Source of the DNA: Collimonas fungivorans Ter331
Lineage (GTDB): Bacteria; Pseudomonadota; Gammaproteobacteria; Burkholderiales; Burkholderiaceae_D
Reading direction: 5' to 3'
Length of the DNA stretch: 64,000 nt
NCBI RefSeq assembly: GCF_000221045.1
Contig: NC_015856.1
Coordinates: 1,831,317-1,895,316, forward strand
Each line of letters opens with the position of its first letter. Within the stretch, counting starts at the first letter, position 1. Below are positions 18,382 to 27,262 of this stretch, one piece after another. The notes below the pieces were generated by a model, which was not told the DNA's origin, made no database searches, and worked only from the letters and a program-made list of their open reading frames with translations. The position numbers and the translations under genes were made by a program.

Positions 18382-18926
18382 TGCTGGATACCTGGCGCGA
18401 TCGGCTGCCTGGGCGCAAGAAACCGTCCAGGCAGGCTGAGCTGGTCCTGATCCCGGCTACCGAGCATGCGCTGCACGCGGTGCGCCATCGCTGCCGGCAA
18501 ATGGTGGCGAAGCGGGCCTTGCTGTCGGCCGGGGCTTCGGCGCTGCCGGTGATGGGCGTCGATATCGCGGTCGACATCCATCTGCTGTCGCGCCTGATCG
18601 AAGACATCAACGCCGAGTTCGGCCTGACGCCGCAGCAGATCGACAAACTCCAGCCGAAACTCAAGGTGGCGACCTACAGCACCATCGTCGGCCTCGGCAG
18701 CACGCTGATAGGGCGGGCGGTGACGCGTGAACTGATGCTGAAAATCCTGACCCGCAGCGGCGTCAAGGTACTCTCCAAGAATGCCACCCGGCTGGTGCCG
18801 ATCGCCGGCCAGATGGTGTCGGCGGCGATTGGCTTCTCGGCCTTCCGGGCCATAGGCAACCGCCACATCGAGGCTTGCGTCGCGGTGGCGGAGGAAATGT
18901 TGAAAATGCAAGCTTCCGTCGAATAG
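18381..18926 (+). CDS. DUF697/EcsC-like protein coupled to the GlsB-type gene
   Basis: A 181-residue, mostly helical protein. A basic N-terminus is followed by ALPVMGVDIAVDIHLLSRLIEDINAEFGLT (about residues 53-82), a pattern shared with DUF697 and EcsC-type proteins. Weakly hydrophobic helices with many Gly, Ala and Ile follow (YSTIVGLGSTLIGRAVTREL, GQMVSAAIGFSAFRAIG), which could dip into the membrane. The family match is by eye and the function is unknown. Its start overlaps the stop of the GlsB-type gene, so the two proteins are probably made together and may act together at the membrane under stress. Confidence 0.65.
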   Translation: MLDTWRDRLPGRKKPSRQAELVLIPATEHALHAVRHRCRQMVAKRALLSAGASALPVMGVDIAVDIHLLSRLIEDINAEFGLTPQQIDKLQPKLKVATYSTIVGLGSTLIGRAVTRELMLKILTRSGVKVLSKNATRLVPIAGQMVSAAIGFSAFRAIGNRHIEACVAVAEEMLKMQASVE

Positions 18927-19088
18927 CTTTTTCGTATCGATTGCCGCGATGGTAGAATGCGGGTCGTTTGCGCTGCGGGACTGTATTACGCAGCTCCCCC
19001 AAGCCATCTACGCCGCACCTTTACACAGCAGCCGACCGGCGCTTTGATGTAGAGTGTGGCAACACACTTCACCACGATAGAGTTTCCT

Positions 19089-19994
19089 ATGTTGAGTTAC
19101 CGCCATGCCTTCCATGCGGGCAATCATGCCGACGTGCTGAAGCACTTGGTCACCATCCAGCTGTTGCGCTACCTGGGCCAGAAAGACACCTCCTACATGG
19201 TGATCGATACCCATGCCGGCGCCGGCGTGTATGCGCTGGACGGCGGTTATGCCTCGAAAAACGCCGAGTTCGAGACTGGCATCAGCCGCCTCTGGGACCG
19301 CAAGGACCTGCCGCCGGCGGTGGCGGAATATCTGCATGTGGTGCGGCAGCTGAACCCGGACGGCAAGCTGAAGTTCTATCCCGGTTCGCCGTATTGCGCC
19401 GACGCCACCATGCGCGAGCAGGATCGCTTGCGCCTGTTTGAACTGCATCCGAGCGACAGCAAGATCCTGACCGACAACTTCCGCCGCCTAGAAGCCGAGC
19501 GCGAGCGCAGCAATGGGCGCGGCAAGCGCGTCATGATCCAGCAGGGCGACGGTTTCATCGGCCTGAAATCCTTGCTGCCGCCGCCGTCGCGGCGCGGCCT
19601 GGTCCTGATCGATCCGCCGTATGAGGTGAAAGAGGATTACCGCCACGTCAAGAACACCATAGAAGATGCGCTCACGCGTTTCTCCACCGGCACTTACGCC
19701 GTCTGGTATCCGCTGCTGAACCGCATGGAGTCGCGCCAGATGCCGGACAAGCTGAAGCGCATGAAAGCCAACGGCTGGCTGAACGTCACGCTGACGGTGA
19801 AGACGCCATCGCCGGACGGCTTCGGCCTACACAGCAGCGGCATGTTCGTGATCAACCCCCCGTGGACGCTGGAACCGATGCTGAAAGAAGTGATGCCCTA
19901 CCTGGTGAAAGTGCTGGGCACCGATTCCGGCGCCGGATTTACGCTGGAATCGGGGCAGACCAAGGCAGTCGATACCGGCACCCGGCGCGTGTAG
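19089..19994 (+). CDS. rlmJ: 23S rRNA (adenine2030-N6)-methyltransferase
   Basis: A 301-residue SAM-dependent methyltransferase that modifies A2030 of 23S rRNA. The RlmJ opening MLSYRHAFHAGNHADVLKH is intact, followed by the SAM-binding IDTHAGAGVYAL and, at about residue 175, the N6-adenine methyltransferase catalytic motif DPPYE (LVLIDPPYEVKEDY). The E. coli protein is about 280 residues; the extra part here is the C-terminal tail. I use the ATG at 19089 instead of an in-frame codon at 19056, since only the former gives the conserved N-terminus. A strong bidirectional hairpin follows. Confidence 0.95.
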   Translation: MLSYRHAFHAGNHADVLKHLVTIQLLRYLGQKDTSYMVIDTHAGAGVYALDGGYASKNAEFETGISRLWDRKDLPPAVAEYLHVVRQLNPDGKLKFYPGSPYCADATMREQDRLRLFELHPSDSKILTDNFRRLEAERERSNGRGKRVMIQQGDGFIGLKSLLPPPSRRGLVLIDPPYEVKEDYRHVKNTIEDALTRFSTGTYAVWYPLLNRMESRQMPDKLKRMKANGWLNVTLTVKTPSPDGFGLHSSGMFVINPPWTLEPMLKEVMPYLVKVLGTDSGAGFTLESGQTKAVDTGTRRV

Positions 19995-20014
19995 TACTCG
20001 AGAATTCAGATAAG

Positions 20015-20056
20015 AAAATCCTGAGAGTTTCATTTGAAACTCTCAGGATTTTTTCT
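20015..20056. terminator. Bidirectional terminator after rlmJ
   Basis: AAAATCCTGAGAGTTTCA pairs perfectly with TGAAACTCTCAGGATTTT, with a two-base TT centre and a T-rich tail. The A-run on the left side makes it able to work from both strands. Confidence 0.93.
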
Positions 20057-20170
20057 TTTTTGAGGGGTGATTGGAAGTGGGGGCGGCAGTCAGTGGATCA
20101 TGCTGGGTAGCGACGACAATAACGTCATAATTTAGTTCAAAATATTTTACGAAAAGCAACACATCACTAT

Positions 20171-20198
20171 TGTTACAAATAATCACATACTGTTACAA
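20171..20198. promoter_or_regulatory. Direct repeat TGTTACAA spaced by two helical turns
   Basis: Two exact copies of TGTTACAA, at 20171-20178 and 20191-20198, start 20 bases apart in the AT-rich leader of the lipoprotein gene, about 90 to 115 bases before its start codon. The spacing places both copies on the same face of the DNA, as expected for a dimeric response regulator or activator. Confidence 0.4.
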
Positions 20199-20287
20199 TC
20201 GGCCCACAATTGGAACTCTATCAACAAAGCCATTCAGATTGATGTAGCTAATACTGGGTCCGCATAACAATTTGTGTAAGAAAGATA

Positions 20288-22399
20288 ATGATAATGAAAA
20301 AAGTGTTCTTCTCTTTATTAGTGACGTTATTTCTCAACGCATGTGGTGGTGGCGGCGGCGGAGATGGCGGGAGCCCTTCGCCAGGACCTGGTCCTGCACC
20401 CGCAGCCGTGGCGCTGACCTTCACGCCGTCCACGATCACCCAAACTCTTACTACAGGGGTGTCGAGCAAAATCAATTTTGCCGCTACAGTAAATAAGCCA
20501 TCCGATTTCAATGGGGCATCTGCCGTTTATGCCTATTTTGTTGATGATGTCGGAGTATTGTTGCCGAATACGCAAATATCGCAAAATTCGACGACACAAT
20601 ACAGCGTTGCACTCTATACGTCCCCGACCTTGTCCGTAGGGACCCATAAAGGAAATCTCACGGTCAAGCTCTGCCGCGACAGTAATTGTGCCGGCCAATT
20701 CCCTGGTTCGCCTATGCTGCTGCCCTATACCTTCACGGTTAGCGCGCCTGCGGTCTTGCCGCCGCCTCCAGTATCGCCGACGCCTCCAGTATCGCCGACG
20801 CCTCCAGTATCGCCGACGCCTCCAGTATCGCCGACGCCCCCAGTCTTGCAGACCTTTGGCGCAACCCCGAGTATAGTTCTTACCCCAACTATGTACCTGG
20901 GCGCTGCCGCCCCGGATCCCGCCACTATCACTATTCATGGGGAAGGCAGAACCTGGACCGCGACAACCGATGCCTCGTGGTTGAAACTTAGTAATACGGC
21001 AGGGGCAGGGAATGCCAGTTTGACACTTACTTACACGCCGTCGTCGCTGCAAGTAGGGGTGTACACGAGCTTAATCCAGATCAAATCAACCGATGGGCAG
21101 AGTGTTGGTTTGCCAGTTACGCTCACAGTTAAGCCTGTCTCATATAAATTATTAGCGTCGGAAACGGGCGTCGCCTTGACAGCAACCCCGGCATGGTCGC
21201 GCCTGACCCGGACACTGCAGATCAATGATGGTTCTGGCCATGGTGGAAGCTGGGGCGCAAGCTCCGATCAAACATGGTTAAATGTCACGAAGAGCGGCAA
21301 TAATCTCACGCTTAGCGCAAATCCAGCCAGCTTGCCTTCAGATGCGATCAGCTATGCGACCGTTTCCCTCAGTTCCGCGGATCTTTCCATAACCACACCC
21401 GAAGTCATCAAGGTCGCTTTGTGGAAAGGCAGCACGACGCCAACGTTAGCCACGCAGGTAAAACAAAGCTATACAAATGTCATTGCCGACCCGATTCGTC
21501 CGCTGATCTATACGCATAACAGCGGATCTTCCATTGATGTCTACAATGTCTATACCTCACAAAAGACTGCTACGCTCACTGGACTCGGCACCACCCTAGG
21601 CAATATGACTATCAGTCCAAACGGCGATAAGCTATATGTTCTAGACATGGCTACGAGTAGCCTGGTTGCCGTTGATTTGGCTACTCCAACCAAAGTCAAT
21701 ACATGGAACTTGAACTCCGCATTAACAAGTGCGACACGTATAAAAGCAATTCGGCCGAATGGTGTAGAAATCATCATCACCAACATCGGTAGCGCATACT
21801 TGGCATCAAATGGTAAACTTGTTACGAACCTTACAAACAGTAGTATCAACGGCGGAGATTTGGCTGCCACCGCGGATGGCAAAAAAGTCTATGTTCAGAA
21901 CGAAGGTATGAGTCCGTCTTCCATCTGGGCTTACAGCGTCGACTACTCCGAATTGGCTGGCGGTACCTTGGTGGTTTCGCTATTGTCGCCGCCTACGGGA
22001 GCCACCGGCATATCCAGCGGGCCAACAATGTCCAATGGCGCAGACATCGCTGTCAGCGCCGATGGCAGCCGAGTATACACAGCCAACGGCGCACCTTACC
22101 GGTGCAGCTCGCTGTCCCCGGTCGACTTGAGTTTTATCAGCGCCCTTCCTGGAGGAGACGCGTATCCCAATAATGTCAAAGTTGGCAGCGATGGCAGGGT
22201 TTTTTGTGGCATCTCCGGCTGGTACAGTTCGTCTGATGTATGGGTACATGGCGCCGACGGCACTTTAATACGTAGTTTTAAATTCGCCGGATATGCAAAA
22301 AATCTGCTTGATCGTCAAATGGCTATATCTGGAGATGGCTTGATGCTGGTGGGCATTACCAACGATCCTCTTTTGGCCATTGTGCCGGTTGGTCCATAA
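20288..22399 (+). CDS. Secreted lipoprotein with BACON domains and a YVTN-type beta-propeller
   Basis: A 703-residue (or 701 from the ATG at 20294) protein. A short signal peptide ends in the lipobox LNAC, followed by a Gly run, as in surface lipoproteins. A Pro-rich linker of PPVSPT repeats (about residues 160-183) separates an N-terminal Ig-like domain from two BACON-like beta-sandwiches with the pattern WTATTDASWLKLSN (about 220) and WGASSDQTWLNVTK (about 320). The C-terminal 300 residues read as a YVTN/SMP30-like beta-propeller (ISPNGDKLYVLD, ADGKKVYVQNEG, VSADGSRVYTANG). BACON domains are linked to carbohydrate or mucin binding; the role here is unknown. Base composition is clearly more AT-rich than the neighbours, which suggests transfer. 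Confidence 0.75.
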   Translation: MIMKKVFFSLLVTLFLNACGGGGGGDGGSPSPGPGPAPAAVALTFTPSTITQTLTTGVSSKINFAATVNKPSDFNGASAVYAYFVDDVGVLLPNTQISQNSTTQYSVALYTSPTLSVGTHKGNLTVKLCRDSNCAGQFPGSPMLLPYTFTVSAPAVLPPPPVSPTPPVSPTPPVSPTPPVSPTPPVLQTFGATPSIVLTPTMYLGAAAPDPATITIHGEGRTWTATTDASWLKLSNTAGAGNASLTLTYTPSSLQVGVYTSLIQIKSTDGQSVGLPVTLTVKPVSYKLLASETGVALTATPAWSRLTRTLQINDGSGHGGSWGASSDQTWLNVTKSGNNLTLSANPASLPSDAISYATVSLSSADLSITTPEVIKVALWKGSTTPTLATQVKQSYTNVIADPIRPLIYTHNSGSSIDVYNVYTSQKTATLTGLGTTLGNMTISPNGDKLYVLDMATSSLVAVDLATPTKVNTWNLNSALTSATRIKAIRPNGVEIIITNIGSAYLASNGKLVTNLTNSSINGGDLAATADGKKVYVQNEGMSPSSIWAYSVDYSELAGGTLVVSLLSPPTGATGISSGPTMSNGADIAVSADGSRVYTANGAPYRCSSLSPVDLSFISALPGGDAYPNNVKVGSDGRVFCGISGWYSSSDVWVHGADGTLIRSFKFAGYAKNLLDRQMAISGDGLMLVGITNDPLLAIVPVGP
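20765..20836 (+). repeat. Four 18-bp tandem repeats encoding PPVSPT
   Basis: Four exact copies of CCTCCAGTATCGCCGACG in frame inside the lipoprotein gene, followed by a partial fifth copy with a changed third base. They form a rigid Pro-rich spacer. Exact identity at the DNA level suggests recent expansion and possible copy-number variation between strains. Confidence 0.95.
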
Positions 22400-22623
22400 A
22401 ACACCCTGAACAGGTTGTCACGTAAAAACGGCGTACATGCAATATGTATGTCGTTTTTTTTTGAGAAAAGCGCATTGCCATCTGTCGGCGCCAAAATATG
22501 CGGGCAGGCAGATTCGCATGGGCTGAGGCCGGCTACGCAGGATTCTTGCTTTCGGTTGATTTTGATGCATTGCGCGCTTTCCGGTGGGCTATACTTCGGC
22601 TCTTCGACGATGGAGGTTATGCA

Positions 22624-23604
22624 ATGTTTCGACGTTCCCTGCGCTACATCCTGCCTGCGGTTTTGGCGTTTATCTTCAATCTGGCGCATGCCGACGGCGA
22701 GGCAAACAAGCCGGGCACGGTCTTCCAGGACTGCACCGAAGCCTGTCCCAAGATGGTCTGGTTGCCGACTGGCTCTTTCAGCATGGGATCAAGCGCAACG
22801 GAAAGCGGCCGCTTCGGCAATGAAGGCCCGGTGCACACGGTAACAATCGCTTATCCGCTGGCAGTTGGGCAGACCGATGTGACTCGCGGCGAATTTGCGC
22901 AGTTTGTGCAGGAAACCGGATACAGCGCGGAAGGCGATTGCTACGCCTGGGAAAAAGCCAACACGTTTTTTTCCACTGAAGTCTGGAACGTGGCTGCCGA
23001 CCGCAGCTGGCGCAAGCCGGGTTACGCGCAAGACGACAGCCATCCCGTGGTCTGCGTCAACCTTGCCGATGTAAAGGCTTATACCGGCTGGCTTAGCGCC
23101 AAGACAAAAAAACCATACCGGCTCCTGACTGAGGCGGAGTGGGAATATGCGGCGCGCGCCGGCACGACGTCGATTCGATACTGGGGAGACGACGCCGTCA
23201 TGACCTGCCAGTTTGCGAATGTCGCCGATCACTCCTGGCAGCCGACATCCGTCGCCAATAAAGAAGCGGCATTCAATTGCGCAGACAATTTCGCGCATTC
23301 TTCGCCGGCAGCAAGCTTCCAGCCGAACCAGTTCGGGCTGTATGACATGCTGGGCAATGTCTGGCAGTGGACTTCCGACTGTTATACCGACAACTATGCG
23401 GCCAGCCCCGCGGATGGCAAGCCGACCATGAGCGGTCCGTGCACCGGCCGTACGTTGCGTGGCGGTTCCTGGGATTTCGGACCAAGGTTCGTGCGCGCCG
23501 CACGCCGCCTGCGGACTCCGCCGGCGTTCCGCAAGAACCAGGTCGGATTCCGGGTCGCACTGGCCGTTTCTTCGTCAGCAGCTGTTTCGTCAGCGGCTCC
23601 TTGA
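22624..23604 (+). CDS. Exported SUMF1/FGE-domain protein
   Basis: A 326-residue protein with a signal peptide (RRSLRYILPAVLAFIFNLAHAD) and one formylglycine-generating-enzyme-like domain. The typical blocks are MVWLPTGSFSMGSS, PLAVGQTDVTRGEFAQFVQETGY, HPVVCVNLADVKAYTGWLS, YRLLTEAEWEYAARAGT, FGLYDMLGNVWQWTSDCY, RTLRGGSWDF and the closing NQVGFRVAL. True FGE converts a sulfatase Cys to formylglycine, but most bacterial SUMF1 proteins have other or unknown roles, and no sulfatase is nearby. Several Cys residues may form disulfides in the periplasm. The ATG at 22624 has a GGAGG site 8 bases upstream. Confidence 0.85.
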   Translation: MFRRSLRYILPAVLAFIFNLAHADGEANKPGTVFQDCTEACPKMVWLPTGSFSMGSSATESGRFGNEGPVHTVTIAYPLAVGQTDVTRGEFAQFVQETGYSAEGDCYAWEKANTFFSTEVWNVAADRSWRKPGYAQDDSHPVVCVNLADVKAYTGWLSAKTKKPYRLLTEAEWEYAARAGTTSIRYWGDDAVMTCQFANVADHSWQPTSVANKEAAFNCADNFAHSSPAASFQPNQFGLYDMLGNVWQWTSDCYTDNYAASPADGKPTMSGPCTGRTLRGGSWDFGPRFVRAARRLRTPPAFRKNQVGFRVALAVSSSAAVSSAAP

Positions 23605-23758
23605 TACAAGCGTCCGCCGGCATTGGTTGCCGGTTTTCTGCATTTCTTGAGCCTTGGCGGGCGATTGGACGGATAATGCTGGTCCTGTTTCAATCGCGCG
23701 TGGGTTTTTGAGGAAATGCACGGATTTATTGTTTGTTTGATAGCTTGTTGGCGAAATA

Positions 23759-26032
23759 ATGGCGAATAAAATTAAAAGTGGTGCAGTGACCGGCAGCCGG
23801 GTCGCGCGGCAAACCAGAAGAAAGCTGCTGATTACCTTGATTGCTGCAGCGACCGCCAATATGGCACATGCTCAAAGCGACAGCGATCAGCCGAACAAAT
23901 CAATGACCGGGGCCAGGCAAAGCGGACCGGCGCCGGCAGTCAGCGAGACAGCCTTGCCGACCGTTACTGTGACCGGCGCCGGAACCGGCGCCGACAGTTA
24001 TCGCAGGAGCTCGGCGTCGATCGCTACATTCGGCGACGCCTCCCTGCTTGACACGCCGGCTTCGATCTCAGTCATTACCCGCGGCCAGCTGGACGATCAG
24101 CAATCGCGCCTGTTGAGCGAGGTGGTGCGCAACGATGCCGCGGTCGGCGACAATTACGCGCCGGTCGGCTACTACGAAAACTTCACCATCCGTGGCTTCG
24201 CACTGGACCTGGCGTCCAGCTACCAGATCAACGGCATGAGCATTGCCGGCGAACAGAACGTTGCGCTGGAAAACAAAGAGAGCGTCGAAATCCTGAAGGG
24301 CCTGGCCGGCCTGCAAAGCGGCATGGCGGCGCCCGGCGGCCTGATCAACTATGTGACCAAGCGGCCGGCCGACGTGCGTTCGGTGACGCTGGAAACCGAT
24401 TCGCGCGGCTCACGTTACCTGGCGGCCGATATCGGCGCCTTGTTCGGCGAGCAAAAACAATTCGGCATCCGCATCAATGCCGCCCACGAAACGCTGCATT
24501 CGTATGTGAACGACGCCGACGGCGAGCGCAATTTCGCCTCGCTGGCAGCTGACTGGGTGATCACCCCGCAGGCACGGCTGCAATTCGACGCCGAGTACCA
24601 GCATCGGCAACAACGCTCGGCGCCCGGCTACCAGCTGCTGGGCGGCACAGCCATCCCAAGCAATGTTTCGCCAGACAAGCTGCTGGGCGCGCAGCCGTGG
24701 GCCAAGCCGGTGACGATCAATTCGCTGAACCTGAACCTGCGCCTGGACCTCGACCTGGCGCCGGACTGGCATGCATATGTGGCGGCCAGCCGCAGCCGGG
24801 TGGTGATCGACGATAACTCGGCCTTCCCGTACGGCTGCGGCTACGGCAGCACTTGCGGCGAAGGCGGCACCCCGGCCCGCTATTTCAGCGCCAGCGGCGA
24901 TTTCGATATCTACGATTACCGGTTCCCGGACGACACCCGCCGCAACGACCAGCTACAAGCTGTGCTGCAGGGCCGTTTCGATACCGGCAAGCTGCGCCAC
25001 GACCTGACCCTGGGCGCCAGCACTTTCCGCCGCACCGTGGCGCAGAGCGACGGCGTCAATGAATACGTCGGCAGCGACAATATCTATAACCCGAACCCGA
25101 TCGTATACGCGCCGTCGACAGCGACGCCGGATGCTTCCTACCTGCGCCTGGACAGCCGGCAAAAATCGCTGTTTGCGGTCGACCGCCTCAGCTTCAACCC
25201 GCAATGGCAACTGATCGCCGGCGCGCGCCAGGTGTGGGTCAACGAACGGGCGTTCGACATCAGCGGTGCGGCGACGCGCACCACCGACAAGACATTGCTG
25301 CTGCCGCAAATCGCCCTGGTCTACAAACCGCAAGCCGACCTGTCGCTGTATACCAGCTACAGCAAAGGCTTGACGATGGGCGGCCAGGCGCCGTGGTGGA
25401 CCGAGAACGCCTATGCCTTCCTGGCGCCGACCGTATCGCGCCAGATCGAAGCCGGCGTCAAGTACGACTGGCGCGGCCAGCTCAGCCTGAGCGCGGCGAT
25501 CTTCCAGATGAGCAAGCCTTACGAATATCCGATGCCTGATGCAGGCGGTTTCAGTTACGTCCAGCAAGGCACCGAAACCCACCGCGGGATAGAACTGAGC
25601 GCAGCCGGCCAGGTCAGCAAGCAACTGCGGCTGACGGCCAGCCTGGCCTTGATCCAGGCGCGCGCCGAAGATACCGGCACGGCGGCCTACGACGGCCACC
25701 AGGCGATCAACGTGCCGCGCCTGCGCGCCGCCTTGTACGCCGCGTATGCCGTGCCCGAGGTCGCCGGCCTGAGCCTGCTGGGCGGTTGGCAGTACAGCGG
25801 CAGCAAAGCGGCGACGCGGGAAGGCAACGTCGATGTGCCGGCCTACCATCTGTTTAACGCCGGCCTGCGCTACAAGACCAGCTGGTGGGGCCGCTCCACG
25901 GTGCTGCGCCTGAGCGTGGACAATCTGTTCGACAAGCGCTACTGGAAAGATGTCGGCGAATACATCGGCGACGGCTATCTGCACCTGGGCGCGCCGCGCA
26001 CGGCGCGGCTGTCGGTCCAATACGATTTCTGA
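23759..26032 (+). CDS. TonB-dependent receptor, siderophore-receptor subfamily
   Basis: A 757-residue outer-membrane receptor. A long basic signal peptide ends near NMAHAQS (about residue 40). The TonB box and plug follow: TVTVTGAG, then LDTPASISVITRGQLDDQQ, NFTIRGFALD, YQINGMSI and ENKESVEILKGLAGLQSGMAAPGGLINYVTKRP. The 22-strand barrel ends in ARLSVQYDF. The plug style is that of ferric-siderophore receptors, but its downstream partners are a small-molecule kinase and PnuC, which suggests a vitamin or nucleoside ligand. No good ribosome binding site precedes the ATG at 23759. Part of a three-gene set with short gaps (18 bases, then a 1-base overlap). Confidence 0.88.
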   Translation: MANKIKSGAVTGSRVARQTRRKLLITLIAAATANMAHAQSDSDQPNKSMTGARQSGPAPAVSETALPTVTVTGAGTGADSYRRSSASIATFGDASLLDTPASISVITRGQLDDQQSRLLSEVVRNDAAVGDNYAPVGYYENFTIRGFALDLASSYQINGMSIAGEQNVALENKESVEILKGLAGLQSGMAAPGGLINYVTKRPADVRSVTLETDSRGSRYLAADIGALFGEQKQFGIRINAAHETLHSYVNDADGERNFASLAADWVITPQARLQFDAEYQHRQQRSAPGYQLLGGTAIPSNVSPDKLLGAQPWAKPVTINSLNLNLRLDLDLAPDWHAYVAASRSRVVIDDNSAFPYGCGYGSTCGEGGTPARYFSASGDFDIYDYRFPDDTRRNDQLQAVLQGRFDTGKLRHDLTLGASTFRRTVAQSDGVNEYVGSDNIYNPNPIVYAPSTATPDASYLRLDSRQKSLFAVDRLSFNPQWQLIAGARQVWVNERAFDISGAATRTTDKTLLLPQIALVYKPQADLSLYTSYSKGLTMGGQAPWWTENAYAFLAPTVSRQIEAGVKYDWRGQLSLSAAIFQMSKPYEYPMPDAGGFSYVQQGTETHRGIELSAAGQVSKQLRLTASLALIQARAEDTGTAAYDGHQAINVPRLRAALYAAYAVPEVAGLSLLGGWQYSGSKAATREGNVDVPAYHLFNAGLRYKTSWWGRSTVLRLSVDNLFDKRYWKDVGEYIGDGYLHLGAPRTARLSVQYDF

Positions 26033-26050
26033 TATAGGCCGGGACGTCGC

Positions 26051-27262
26051 ATGAACGAACCAAGACAAGATGCTGCTGCGGACAATGGCACGGTGCTGAG
26101 CCACGGCATGGGTTTTGACGTGGTGGCGTCGAGCTGGCCTGCGCTGACCCTGGACGAGGTGGCGCGGCTGTTGCGCCACTATCCGCAGGCCGGCGCCGTC
26201 ACGCGCCTCGGCTGGCACAGTCCGCGGCCGTTTTCCAGCGCCTGCGTGGCGGACACCGGGTCCGGTCCCTTGTTCATCAAACGCCTGTTGCGCGAAATAC
26301 GGACTGTCGACGAACTGACGGACGAGCATCGCTTCATGGCGCACCTGCGGCAGCGCGGCCTGGCGGTCAGCGAGGTATTGCAAGCCGGCGACGGCAGCAC
26401 CGCCCATGCCGACGGCGGCTGGACCTACGAGGTGCAGCGCGTCGGCCAGGGCGTCGACCGCTATCGCGACGCCACCTCCTGGACCCCTTTTGTCAGCACC
26501 GAAGACGCCGCAGCGGCCGGCAGTGCGCTAGCCAAGCTGCATCTTGCCGCCCGCGGCTACGACGCGCCTGCGCGCAGCACCAAGCTGCTGGCTTCCGGTT
26601 TTACCTTGTTCAATACCGAAGATCCGCAACACGTGCTGGAACGGATCGGGCGCTACATACAGCAACGGCCGGCGCTGGCCGACTATCTGGCGCAACGCGA
26701 CTGGCGGCAGCAAGTGACGCAGGTGCTGCTGCCGTTCCATGCGCGCCTGGGGCCGCTGCTGGGTGGCCTGGCGCCCTTGTGGACGCATAACGACTGGCAT
26801 GCATCCAACCTGCTGTGGCAAGCGCAAGAACCTCCTGCGGTGGCGACAGTGGTCGATTTCGGCCTGGCCGACCGCACTTGTGCGATCTACGACCTGGCCA
26901 TCGCGATCGAGCGCAACATGATCGAATGGCTGGTTTTGCCGTCGACGCCGCCTGCTGCCCAGCGGCCGCTGGTGCATATCGGCCAGTTGGACGCCATGCT
27001 CGACGCCTATGAAGCAGTGCGGCCATTATCGGTGCTGGAAGCGGCCGCCTTGCCGGCGCTGCTGCCGCTGGCGCATGTCGAATTTGCGCTGTCGGAGCTG
27101 GCTTATTTTCACGGCGTGCAAAAATCCGCCGAGAATTCGGCGCTGGCTTACGATACCTATTTCCTCGGCCATGCCGAATGGTTTGGCAGCGATGCCGGCC
27201 GTTACCTGCTGGACCACCTGCAGCGCCGCTGCGACCGTAAAACCCGCCCACAGGAGTCTTGA
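26051..27262 (+). CDS. APH/thiamine-kinase-like phosphotransferase
   Basis: A 403-residue protein-kinase-fold phosphotransferase. The nucleotide-binding lobe has GPLFIKRLLREIRTVDELTDEHRFMAHL (Lys at about residue 77 in FIKR). The catalytic loop is HNDWHASNLLW (about residues 243-253; catalytic Asp in HND and Asn in SNLL) and the metal-binding DFG is in VVDFGLADR. Members phosphorylate small alcohols such as choline, thiamine, homoserine or aminoglycosides. Placed between an outer-membrane receptor and PnuC, it probably traps an imported vitamin by phosphorylation, in the manner of a thiamine or nicotinamide-riboside kinase. This is inference from context. Confidence 0.8.
   Translation: MNEPRQDAAADNGTVLSHGMGFDVVASSWPALTLDEVARLLRHYPQAGAVTRLGWHSPRPFSSACVADTGSGPLFIKRLLREIRTVDELTDEHRFMAHLRQRGLAVSEVLQAGDGSTAHADGGWTYEVQRVGQGVDRYRDATSWTPFVSTEDAAAAGSALAKLHLAARGYDAPARSTKLLASGFTLFNTEDPQHVLERIGRYIQQRPALADYLAQRDWRQQVTQVLLPFHARLGPLLGGLAPLWTHNDWHASNLLWQAQEPPAVATVVDFGLADRTCAIYDLAIAIERNMIEWLVLPSTPPAAQRPLVHIGQLDAMLDAYEAVRPLSVLEAAALPALLPLAHVEFALSELAYFHGVQKSAENSALAYDTYFLGHAEWFGSDAGRYLLDHLQRRCDRKTRPQES

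Noticed and set aside
20765-20836. CRISPR-like tandem repeat
   Set aside because: The repeats are contiguous with no spacers and encode PPVSPT in frame inside the lipoprotein gene.
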